This document shows, piece by piece, positions 1-5,249 of a DNA stretch of 5,501 bases (its first letter is position 1; each line of letters opens with the position of its first letter). The stretch covers positions 1 to 5,501 of the forward strand of contig CALMEC010000422.1 of the NCBI GenBank assembly GCA_937862675.1. Direction: 5' to 3'. The stretch is from an uncultured Actinomycetes bacterium. GTDB lineage: Bacteria; Actinomycetota; Thermoleophilia; Miltoncostaeales; Miltoncostaeaceae. Under the pieces are notes generated by a model that did no database searches, was not told where the DNA came from, and saw only the letters and a program-made list of their open reading frames with translations. The translations under genes and the position numbers were made by a program.

Positions 1-92
1 TGTCGGCAGGGGCGGCCACCGTCGCCGCCGCCCGCCTGCGCGAGGACGGCGCACGGGCCGTGCTGCCGCTGCTCATCCATCGCGGGGTCTGA
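1..92 (+). CDS. C-terminal fragment, possibly the PRTase-like tail of a RecQ-family helicase
   Basis: Only the last 29 complete codons are inside the window, read from position 3 to the TGA at 90-92. The peptide contains ATVAAARLREDGARAVLPL and ends LLIHRGV. Codons are almost all G/C-ending, which supports real coding. The pattern of an Ala-rich helix, then 'DGA-x-AVLPL' as a final beta strand, is typical of the end of a type I phosphoribosyltransferase fold. It resembles, from memory, the C-terminal domain appended to RecQ-type helicases in many actinobacteria. That assignment is inference from a very short stretch; a ComF-like or other phosphoribosyltransferase is equally possible. The gene is followed at once by GC-rich hairpins and converges on the small minus-strand gene at 187-255. 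Confidence 0.55.
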   Translation, partial: SAGAATVAAARLREDGARAVLPLLIHRGV

Positions 93-102
93 TCGCCCGC
101 GC

Positions 103-121
103 GGGGCTCCGTGACAGCCCC
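103..121 (+). terminator. Weak hairpin after the left-edge gene
   Basis: GGGGCT (103-108) pairs with AGCCCC (116-121) around a 7-base loop, starting 10 bases after the stop codon of the left-edge gene. There is no T-run, so this would be an actinobacterial-style terminator without a U-tract, or simply chance in GC-rich DNA. Confidence 0.3.
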
Positions 122-154
122 GGCGACGGCGGGCCCCGGAGGCCGTGAGGGAGC

Positions 155-180
155 GGGCCGCCGCCGGTCGGCGGCGGCCC
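155..180. terminator. Perfect 11-bp GC hairpin between convergent genes, likely bidirectional terminator
   Basis: GGGCCGCCGCC (155-165) is followed by the 4-base loop GGTC and its exact reverse complement (170-180). It sits between the left-edge plus-strand gene and the minus-strand lysine-peptide gene, beginning 6 bases after the latter's stop codon. On the plus strand the DNA just after the hairpin is rich in C and T; on the minus strand no T-run follows. Position and symmetry suit a terminator serving both directions. Confidence 0.5.
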
Positions 181-186
181 TGGGCG

Positions 187-255
187 CTACTTCTTCTTGC
201 CCTTCTTGCCCTTCTTTTTCTTCTTGTCCTTCTTCTTGCTCTTCTTCTTGCTCAT
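187..255 (-). CDS. 22-residue lysine-rich micropeptide
   Basis: The ATG at 255-253 opens a 22-codon frame ending in TAG (189-187). The peptide begins MSKKKSKKKD, continues with a run of five lysines, then G-KK-G-KKK to the end. In all, 16 of 22 residues are lysine, 15 of them AAG, with no hydrophobic residue after Met1. GGGAGGTGA, which matches the anti-Shine-Dalgarno end of 16S rRNA, lies directly upstream, and a strong hairpin follows the stop. These signals bracket the frame exactly, so a translated gene is likelier than a chance CTT repeat. Lysine AAG runs are also costly to keep in such GC-rich DNA. The charge suggests binding to nucleic acid, ribosome or membrane phosphate, but I do not recognise a family and assign no function. 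It is not a leader peptide in the usual sense, because no minus-strand gene follows it. The alternative is an untranslated simple repeat that happens to be framed. Confidence 0.6.
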   Translation of the reverse strand: MSKKKSKKKDKKKKKGKKGKKK

Positions 256-256
256 G

Positions 257-265
257 TCACCTCCC
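257..265 (-). promoter_or_regulatory. Near-perfect Shine-Dalgarno of the lysine-rich micropeptide
   Basis: Minus-strand GGGAGGTGA is complementary to the 3' tail of 16S rRNA. The GGAGG core lies four bases before the ATG, slightly close but usable. This is the strongest ribosome-binding site in the window and the main reason to believe the tiny frame is translated. Confidence 0.65.
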
Positions 266-303
266 TTCACGACGATGGTGCACGCCGTCGGCGATGCGTG
301 GCC

Positions 304-345
304 CGTCAACTTTTCGTTGACGCAGGCGTCAACATACCGTTGACG
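304..345. promoter_or_regulatory. Tandem palindromic operator, four alternating half-sites
   Basis: Two identical palindromes of the form CGTCAAC-N5-GTTGACG occupy 304-322 and 327-345. All 14 arm bases match in both copies, the spacers differ (TTTTC and ATACC), and the repeat period is 23 bp, about two helical turns. The inner arms (316-322 and 327-333) also form an inverted repeat with a 4-base gap, so the array reads as four alternating half-sites. It lies between the divergent lysine-rich micropeptide and helix-turn-helix genes, and its last half-site contains the TTGACG that could be the -35 of the latter. Conserved arms with divergent spacers are typical of a bound operator. The helix-turn-helix protein encoded next door is the natural candidate ligand, but that is inference. 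Confidence 0.7.
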
Positions 346-366
346 CACCCGACGGGCAAGTAGTCT
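340..366 (+). promoter_or_regulatory. Probable leaderless promoter of the HTH gene
   Basis: TTGACG (340-345) and TAGTCT (361-366, fitting the actinobacterial TAnnnT) are separated by 15 bp, a short spacer. Six bases separate TAGTCT from the A of the ATG at 373, which is the spacing expected when transcription starts at the start codon. The G-run at 367-371 is too close to the ATG to act as a ribosome-binding site, which supports a leaderless start. The -35 lies inside the last operator half-site, so an occupied operator should block it. Confidence 0.45.
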
Positions 367-372
367 GGGGGC

Positions 373-660
373 ATGGCGGACTCAGGAGTCACGAAGCGGT
401 TCGACCGCGTCCTTCGGGCGCTGGAGGACATCCACGACCCCATCGCCAGGCTGGATGAGATCCGCCGGCGGCGCGAGGAGCTGGAACACCTCGAGGCGCG
501 GACCGTGATCGCCGCACGCCGAAACGGGGCCACCTGGCGGTCGATCGGTGCGCTCTACGGTCTCAGCAAGCAGGGGGCCCAGCAGCGCTTCCGGCCCCTT
601 GTCGACGCCGACCGGACACCCTCGGACGCCACGGACGTCGACGAGGCGCCGGACGGCTGA
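373..660 (+). CDS. Small helix-turn-helix DNA-binding protein (sigma-70 region 4-like)
   Basis: This 95-residue protein has no signal peptide or membrane segment. Residues 10-50 are a charged helical stretch (DPIARLDEIRRRREELEHLE) that could form a helical hairpin or dimer. Residues 52-72 (GATWRSIGALYGLSKQGAQQ) fit a helix-turn-helix: 'GATW-x-x-IG' is the first helix and 'GLSKQGAQQRF' the turn and recognition helix. The acidic tail after residue 78 looks disordered. Small proteins of this shape, an N-terminal helix followed by a sigma-70 region 4-like HTH, are widespread in actinobacteria and mostly uncharacterised. The ATG at 373 is chosen because it follows a TAnnnT box at leaderless spacing. 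Upstream lies the four-half-site palindromic array, so it probably represses its own promoter and perhaps the divergent lysine-rich micropeptide gene. A DNA-binding role is well supported; the target and signal are unknown. Confidence 0.85.
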   Translation: MADSGVTKRFDRVLRALEDIHDPIARLDEIRRRREELEHLEARTVIAARRNGATWRSIGALYGLSKQGAQQRFRPLVDADRTPSDATDVDEAPDG

Positions 661-764
661 TCCGGGCACCGGCGTCACGCCGCCCGCGTCCGCGTCCGTC
701 GGGACCGGAGGTTCCTCTCTTCGGCAGGGGACGGTGCATGTGCATGTCTCGCGCCGAAATGACG

Positions 765-797
765 CGGGCCCGGCTCCTTCTGAAGGAGCCGGGCCCG
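765..797 (-). terminator. Strong hairpin terminator of the pnt operon
   Basis: A perfect 15-bp stem (765-779 with 783-797) has the 3-base loop CTG and lies 25 bases beyond the pntB stop codon. On the minus strand it is followed by CGTCATTTC, a weak T-rich tail. It may also stop transcription arriving from the helix-turn-helix gene on the plus strand. Apart from this hairpin, I see nothing else in the 162-base gap at 661-822 except short GC-rich repeats. Confidence 0.75.
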
Positions 798-822
798 AAC
801 CCTCATCGGATCGCGATGCGGA

Positions 823-2226
823 TCAGATGGAGATGGCGTCCCGCTGGCCGGAGACCTCGGTCGTCAGCTCACCCACGACCTCCTTGGCGTCACCGAACAC
901 CATGAGCGTCTTCTCGTTGAAGAAGAGCTCGTTCTCGATGCCGGCGAAGCCCGGACGCATGGACCGCTTGACGACGAAGATCGTCTGCGCCTGGTCCACG
1001 TTGAGGATCGGCATGCCGTAGATCGGACTGTTCTTGTTGTGCCGCGCGGCGGGGTTCACCACGTCGTTGGCACCGAGGACGATGACCGCGTCCACCTGGG
1101 GGAACTCGGAGTTGATCTCGTCCATGTCGAGCAGCTTGTCGTACGGGATGTTGGCCTCGGCGAGGAGCACGTTCATGTGGCCGGGCATGCGGCCCGCCAC
1201 CGGGTGGATGGCGAACCGGACGTCGATCCCCTCCTTCTCCAGCGCCTCGGTGAGCTCGGCCACCTTGTGCTGCGCCTGGGCGACGGCCATGCCGTAACCC
1301 GGGACGATGACCACGTTGCGGGCCATCTTGAGCAGCTCGCCGGCCTCGTCGAACGACGCGGAGCGGTAGGTGCCCATCTCGCTCTCCTCGCCGCCACCGG
1401 TCTGATCCTGACCGAAGGCGCCGAAGAGAACGTTGCTGAACGAGCGGTTCATCGCGCGGCACATGATGATCGACAGGATGAGACCCGACATTCCGTCGAG
1501 GGCACCCGCGACGATCAGGAGCTTGTTGTCGAGCACGATTCCGAGCGCGGCGGCCGACAGACCGGCGTAGCTGTTGAGAAGCGCGATGACCGTCGGCATG
1601 TCGGCGCCGCCGATCGGGATGATCAGCATCACGCCGAAGACGAGTGACACGCCCAGGATCGGCCAGATGAGGTACGTCGCATCAGGCTGGAACATCAGGA
1701 CGATGACCATGGCGACGGCCACGACGATCAGGGCCAGGTTGACCATCTGCTGACCCGGGAAGACGACCGGGCGCTGTCGCAGGATCTCGTGCAGCTTGCC
1801 GGCGGCCATCAGGCTTCCGGTGAACACGAGCGCACCGAGGATCATCTCGATGCCGAGGACGGCGATCTCGAACTTGCCGAGATGCTGCCAGTCGAGGAGA
1901 TAGTGCGCCGCACCGACGAGCGACGCCGCCAGGGCGCCGAACGCGTGGGAGAGGGCGATCCGCTGCGGCATGGCCGTCATCGGGACCTTCAGGCCCATCG
2001 GGATGCCGATGAGCGTTCCGATGGCCAGCGCGATGGCGATCAGGACATAGCCGGTGTTGTTGAAACCCTCGTGGGCGAGGGTTGCGACGATCGCGATGAC
2101 GAACGCGATCTCACCGGCGAAGATGCCGCGCCGCGCGGTGGGTGCCGACGACATCCACTTGAGGGAGAGCGCGAAACCGACGGCACCGACGAGGTACGCG
2201 AGGTTGATCCAGTCGTTGCGATCCAT
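823..2226 (-). CDS. pntB: NAD(P) transhydrogenase beta subunit PntB
   Basis: This 467-residue subunit carries most of the membrane channel and the NADP(H)-binding domain III of the proton-translocating transhydrogenase, which makes NADPH from NADH using the inward proton gradient. Residues 1-260 form about nine hydrophobic segments. They include MPQRIALSHAFGALAA (H94 aligns with proton-channel His91 of E. coli PntB) and GADMPTVIALLNSYAG (D209 and N218 match the E. coli Asp213/Asn222 pair). A hinge rich in Gly and Glu (276-285) leads to domain III: GYGMAVAQAQ (310-319), HPVAGRMPGHMNVLLAEA (341-358), GANDVVNPAA (385-394) and KRSMRPGFAGI (420-430). These are the family's NADP-binding loops, all intact, and the length is normal. 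The ATG overlaps the pntAb stop as TAATG. GAGGTGA sits seven bases upstream, so translation is coupled. It is the last gene of the operon, with a strong hairpin after it. Confidence 0.98.
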   Translation of the reverse strand: MDRNDWINLAYLVGAVGFALSLKWMSSAPTARRGIFAGEIAFVIAIVATLAHEGFNNTGYVLIAIALAIGTLIGIPMGLKVPMTAMPQRIALSHAFGALAASLVGAAHYLLDWQHLGKFEIAVLGIEMILGALVFTGSLMAAGKLHEILRQRPVVFPGQQMVNLALIVVAVAMVIVLMFQPDATYLIWPILGVSLVFGVMLIIPIGGADMPTVIALLNSYAGLSAAALGIVLDNKLLIVAGALDGMSGLILSIIMCRAMNRSFSNVLFGAFGQDQTGGGEESEMGTYRSASFDEAGELLKMARNVVIVPGYGMAVAQAQHKVAELTEALEKEGIDVRFAIHPVAGRMPGHMNVLLAEANIPYDKLLDMDEINSEFPQVDAVIVLGANDVVNPAARHNKNSPIYGMPILNVDQAQTIFVVKRSMRPGFAGIENELFFNEKTLMVFGDAKEVVGELTTEVSGQRDAISI

Positions 2227-2549
2227 TACTCGCTCACCTCATGCTGCGGGAGGGACTTGGCCGGCTCGCGACGCTTGAACATCCGGAGCATCTTGTCGGT
2301 GATGAGGAACCCGCCGACGGCGTTGATGGTTGAGCACACCACGGCGACGAAGCCCATGATCTGGGCGTAGGTCTCGTCGGTGGTCCCGAGGATGTAGAGG
2401 GACGCGACGAGCGAGATCGCCGACAGCGCGTTGGTGAGCGCCATGAGCGGGGTGTGCAGCAGCTTCGGCACCCGGCGGATGACCTCGAGTCCGAGGAAGC
2501 CGGACAGAGCGAAGATGAAAAGACTCGTGATGATGACTTCGTTGCTCAC
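2226..2549 (-). CDS. pntAb: NAD(P) transhydrogenase alpha subunit, membrane part PntAb
   Basis: This 107-residue protein is the small membrane polypeptide of the three-subunit transhydrogenase. It equals the C-terminal membrane part of the fused E. coli PntA. Three hydrophobic helices are visible at about 4-21, 35-54 and 62-84. The second is preceded by the family hallmark LLHTPLMALTNALSAI (30-45), and the third ends in GGFLITDKMLRMF (79-91). It packs with the PntB helices to form the proton channel. The start is GTG at 2549-2547 with GGGAGGGA a few bases upstream and a 9-base gap from the pntAa stop. The TAA shares one base with the pntB ATG, so all three proteins are probably made in matched amounts. 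The charged cytoplasmic tail after residue 90 is ordinary for the family. Confidence 0.96.
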   Translation of the reverse strand: MSNEVIITSLFIFALSGFLGLEVIRRVPKLLHTPLMALTNALSAISLVASLYILGTTDETYAQIMGFVAVVCSTINAVGGFLITDKMLRMFKRREPAKSLPQHEVSE

Positions 2550-2558
2550 GGTCCCTCC

Positions 2559-3806
2559 CTAAGACGGGTTGGTGGTTTCGGTGGACACGGCCTCGACCTC
2601 GGGCTCGGGCTCCGGTGCGACCTCGGGCTCCGGTGCGGCGAGGGGCTCGAGGCCCAGGACGTCGCGGATGCGCGCGTGGACGACCTGGCCGTCGTGCGTC
2701 GTGATCGTCTCGCGGACGATGTCGTCGTCGACGGTGGGGTCGACGGCGCCGTCCTTGACGATGAGCGCGACGAAGTTCGCGATGTTCTTCGCGAAGGTGA
2801 GGCTGGAGTCGTGGGCGACGGTGGCCGGGACGTTGGACGTCCCGATGATCGTCACGCCGCCGATCTCGACCGTCTCGCCGGGCTTGGACCCCTCGACGTT
2901 GCCGCCCTGGTCCGCGGCGAGGTCGACGATGACCGAGCCCGGGTGCATGGCAGCGACCATCTCCTTGGTCACGAGGACCGGGGCCTTCGCCCCCTGGACC
3001 TGTGCCGTGGTGATGACGATGTCGACACCGCTGAGCGTCTTGGTCATGAGCTCACGCTGCTTGGCGATCTGCGCGTCGGTGAGCGCGGTGGCGTAGGCAC
3101 CGGAGCCGCTGCCGTCCTGCCCGGTGTCCAGGTCGTACTCGATGAACCGTGCGCCGAGGCTCTGGACCTCTTCCTTCACGGCGGCGCGCACGTCGTACGC
3201 GTCGACGACGGCGCCCAGCCGGCGTGCGGTGGCGATGGCGGAGAGGCCGGCCACGCCGGCTCCCAGCACGAAGACCTTCGCCGGGGCGATGGTGCCGGCG
3301 GCGGTGGTCAGCATGGGGGTCATCTTCGGAAGGGCGCCCGCCGCGAGGAGCACCGCCTTGTATCCGGCGATGTTGGCCTGTGAGGACAGGACGTCCATGC
3401 TCTGGGCGCGGGTGGTGCGCGGCAGGAGTTCCAGGGCGAACAGCACGCCGCCCTTCTCGGCGACGGCCGAGGCCACCTCCGGTGCCGCAAGAGGACGCGC
3501 GGTTCCGATGATGATCTGGCCGGGCTTGATGCGGTCGCGTTCCGGGCTCTGTGGATCGTCGTCGAGCACGCGGACGACCGCCAGCACGTCGGCATCCAGC
3601 ACGGCGTCGCGCGTCGCGATCTCCGCGCCCTTGTCGGTGTAGGCCGCATCCGGGAAACCGGCCGAGAGGCCCGCACCCGATTCGACCAGCACCCGGAAAC
3701 CTGCCTTTACGTACCCAGCGACGACCTGAGGCGTGATCGCCACCCGTCGCTCACCCTCGACGCGCTCTTTAGGTGCGCCAATGGTGAGGGTATTCGTCTC
3801 CCCCAT
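2559..3806 (-). CDS. pntAa: NAD(P) transhydrogenase alpha subunit, soluble NAD-binding PntAa
   Basis: This 415-residue soluble domain I binds NAD(H) and passes hydride to NADP+ on PntB. It belongs to the alanine dehydrogenase/PNT family. Visible motifs are APKERVEGERRVAITP (11-26) and RTTRAQSMDVLSSQANIAGY (130-149), which contains R130, Q135, D138 and S141, matching the R. rubrum 'RQD loop' R127/Q132/D135/S138. The Rossmann fingerprint GAGVAG is at 182-187 with YDVR (204-207) after the second strand. SVIVDLAADQGGN (291-303) and IGTSNVPATVAHDSS (321-335) follow. I place the start at the ATG at 3806-3804, where the conserved N terminus begins and AAGGGGAA lies nine bases upstream. The frame stays open upstream to 4061, but those 85 extra residues look non-family. 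The C terminus carries a roughly 30-residue Pro/Glu-rich tail (PEPEVAPEPEPEVE), probably a flexible linker toward the membrane. First gene of the operon. Confidence 0.97.
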   Translation of the reverse strand: MGETNTLTIGAPKERVEGERRVAITPQVVAGYVKAGFRVLVESGAGLSAGFPDAAYTDKGAEIATRDAVLDADVLAVVRVLDDDPQSPERDRIKPGQIIIGTARPLAAPEVASAVAEKGGVLFALELLPRTTRAQSMDVLSSQANIAGYKAVLLAAGALPKMTPMLTTAAGTIAPAKVFVLGAGVAGLSAIATARRLGAVVDAYDVRAAVKEEVQSLGARFIEYDLDTGQDGSGSGAYATALTDAQIAKQRELMTKTLSGVDIVITTAQVQGAKAPVLVTKEMVAAMHPGSVIVDLAADQGGNVEGSKPGETVEIGGVTIIGTSNVPATVAHDSSLTFAKNIANFVALIVKDGAVDPTVDDDIVRETITTHDGQVVHARIRDVLGLEPLAAPEPEVAPEPEPEVEAVSTETTNPS

Positions 3807-3815
3807 ATATCCGAT

Positions 3816-3823
3816 TTCCCCTT
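3816..3823 (-). promoter_or_regulatory. Ribosome-binding site that fixes the pntAa start
   Basis: Minus-strand AAGGGGAA ends nine bases before the ATG at 3806-3804. It favours this start over the in-frame upstream codons as far as 4061. Confidence 0.6.
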
Positions 3824-3841
3824 TTATTCGGTCGCTGGCCG

Positions 3842-3867
3842 CGAGTCCTGACTCGTCCCCTCGAGTC
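3842..3867 (-). other. Overlapping GACTCG/CGAGTC stem-loops in the pntAa leader
   Basis: Three copies of one hexamer in alternating orientation lie at 3842-3847, 3850-3855 and 3862-3867. In the transcript the middle copy can pair with the distal one around the 6-base loop AGGGGA. It can instead face the proximal copy across only two bases. This is a modest structure about 40 bases before the start codon and could be chance. Confidence 0.3.
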
Positions 3868-3877
3868 GGGATGGCGT

Positions 3878-3906
3878 TTCCTACATGAGATTGGAACACG
3901 GTGCAA
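3878..3906 (-). promoter_or_regulatory. Candidate sigma-70-type promoter of the pnt operon
   Basis: On the minus strand TTGCAC (3906-3901) is followed after 17 bp by TAGGAA (3883-3878). Transcription would start near 3871, giving a leader of about 65 bases before the pntAa ATG. The -35 is good and the -10 is weak at its last base. The 226-base gap from the upstream gene and the independent ribosome-binding site support a separate pnt promoter. Confidence 0.4.
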
Positions 3907-3942
3907 CGGATCGTCACATGAGTTGCGATGTTTTGACGCGGT

Positions 3943-3961
3943 TTTCCCAGAATATGGGAAA
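3943..3961. promoter_or_regulatory. TTTCCCA-N5-TGGGAAA palindrome upstream of the pnt promoter
   Basis: A perfect palindrome with 7-bp arms around GAATA lies about 37 bp upstream of the candidate pnt -35. AT-rich arms in otherwise GC-rich DNA suggest a regulator site. The distance suits an activator, but no cognate protein can be named. Confidence 0.4.
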
Positions 3962-4032
3962 TGTGATTCCGCTGTCGCGGGTGATCACGCAGACGCGTGC
4001 TCCCCCAAGGTGGATCCGATGCTCTCCCGCTA

Positions 4033-5070
4033 TCAGGTCGAACTGGCAGCGGCTTCGGCACCGAAGCCGGGCCCGTCGACCAGCGTCAACGGGCTACGGG
4101 GCAGATTATCCGGAAGCTCGGCGTCGTTGTAGCCGCCGGGCGCGGTGTCGTTGGGTCCCGTCGGGTAGAGGACCGCCGCGAGCGTCTGGATCTGCTGCCG
4201 TCCCGGACCGATTTCGAACTGCCCGCCGCCGTACATCTCGAGCCCGCGGGCCTCGCACGCGTCCACGCACTCGAAGAGGGCACGCAGCGCACCGAAGCGC
4301 GACGGCTTGATGTTGACCCATCCGGTGACGGGGAGCGCATCGAGCTCCGCCAGGGAGTGGATCGGCGCGTCGAACGCCACGCGGTGCGACTCGGCCGCGT
4401 AGAAGGACTCCATCCCGTCGCCGGTGCGCGGGTCCTCCAGGACGGCGTCCGGGAAGCACTCCGCCACGCGGTGCGTGAACACGACGGGGTCGTCGGGCTG
4501 GGGCGCGAACGCGCCGACGTAGTGGGCCTTGAGATCGACCACCCGGATCGCGCCGGTGGCGGCGAGCCCCGTCATGTCGTCGTCCGTCCAGTCCGGACTC
4601 GTGTTGATCTTCAGTTCGGTCCCCGGGTATGCGGCGAGGATCGGACGCGGATCCGCGGGAGGAGACACGCAGAACCGGAGCGGCGACAGGGTCCGTCCCA
4701 GTGCGTCGGCCAGGGATCGTCCGGCCTGTAGCAACGCCAGGTCGAGGAGGGCGCTCTCGTAGGACCATCGCCGGAAGTTCGGCACGACCGGTTGCGACAT
4801 CGCGCCGAACCCGAAGTCGAAACCGTCGAGGACCTCGCCCCACTCCCCGAGCGTCCGCCGTCCCCGGAGGGGTGGCAGCGGCATCGCGGCATGGCCGTCG
4901 TGGTCGGAGTGCTCGTAGGAGATGTCCTCCCCCACGCCGGCGAGTCCCCCGCCGCGGAGGGTGATCTGCGTCGAGCGGCGCGTCATGGTGGTCGCCTCGC
5001 GGACGAGACCGGTGCGCTCGGTGCCGTCCACCTCGACCTCGAGGGCGGAGATGCGTTCGGAAAGGGTCAT
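4033..5070 (-). CDS. Enolase-superfamily protein of unknown substrate
   Basis: This 345-residue cytosolic protein has the enolase-superfamily plan: an N-terminal capping domain (about 1-100) and a TIM-barrel. WSYESALLDLALLQAGRSL (102-120) is the usual first barrel helix. The expected metal ligands are D179 (VVDLKAHY), E212 (AVLEDPR) and probably D234 (VAFDAPIHS). K255 (WVNIKPSRFGAL) matches the lysine at the end of the sixth strand in the muconate-lactonizing subgroup. MYGGGQFEIGPGRQQIQ (279-295) is a distinctive late loop with E287. The KxK motif expected on the second strand reads K154-I-N156, so one acid/base lysine seems absent. Length is typical. I chose ATG 5070, preceded by TACCCT at leaderless spacing; GTG 5100 would add ten residues, and neither has a Shine-Dalgarno. 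The gene is divergent from an antiporter gene and 226 bases upstream of pntAa. It may be an o-succinylbenzoate synthase- or epimerase-related enzyme; the substrate cannot be told. Confidence 0.85.
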   Translation of the reverse strand: MTLSERISALEVEVDGTERTGLVREATTMTRRSTQITLRGGGLAGVGEDISYEHSDHDGHAAMPLPPLRGRRTLGEWGEVLDGFDFGFGAMSQPVVPNFRRWSYESALLDLALLQAGRSLADALGRTLSPLRFCVSPPADPRPILAAYPGTELKINTSPDWTDDDMTGLAATGAIRVVDLKAHYVGAFAPQPDDPVVFTHRVAECFPDAVLEDPRTGDGMESFYAAESHRVAFDAPIHSLAELDALPVTGWVNIKPSRFGALRALFECVDACEARGLEMYGGGQFEIGPGRQQIQTLAAVLYPTGPNDTAPGGYNDAELPDNLPRSPLTLVDGPGFGAEAAASST

Positions 5071-5077
5071 GTCGCGG

Positions 5078-5083
5078 AGGGTA
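5078..5083 (-). promoter_or_regulatory. Possible -10 element for leaderless transcription of the enolase-like gene
   Basis: Minus-strand TACCCT fits TAnnnT and stands seven bases before the ATG at 5070. No convincing -35 and no Shine-Dalgarno are present. The spacing echoes that of the helix-turn-helix gene promoter at 361-366. Confidence 0.3.
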
Positions 5084-5100
5084 GCGCCACCGATGAACAC

Positions 5101-5249
5101 GGCGGGTCCGACGGGGATCGCCGCCGGTGACGGCCGACGATGAGGATCCGTGCACGATCCGGGCGCGGCGCCGGGACCGTGCTCCGCGACGTGGTCCGTG
5201 AGCCGATGGGAGCGGCACCCGCCGGAGTCGGGTTTCGACCTGGCATGAT
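5101..5249. other. Divergent intergenic region
   Basis: This gap lies between the enolase-like gene and the antiporter gene. It holds short GC-rich inverted repeats such as GGATC/GATCC at 5144-5160 and a CATGAT hexamer at 5244-5249 that could be a -10 for the plus strand. No convincing -35 or operator is visible. Confidence 0.35.

Noticed and set aside
1039..1647. Plus-strand open frame opposite pntB
   Set aside because: It is a His/Asp/Val/Gly-rich antisense shadow of a conserved gene, with no start signals.
2454..3383. Long plus-strand open frame opposite pntAa and pntAb
   Set aside because: It is rich in Arg, Asp, Gly and Val with no recognisable domain, as expected for the complement of high-GC coding sequence.
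3986..3999. CACGC/GCGTG hairpin just after the enolase-like gene as a terminator
   Set aside because: The stem is only five pairs and has no T-run; too weak to call in this GC content.
3807..4061. 85-residue N-terminal extension of PntAa in the same open frame
   Set aside because: It has no PNT-family features, overlaps the end of the enolase-like gene, contains the promoter and palindrome, and a good ribosome-binding site marks the start at 3806.
5144..5160. GGATC-N7-GATCC inverted repeat in the divergent intergenic region
   Set aside because: Five-base arms are expected by chance, and there is no nearby promoter element to support an operator.
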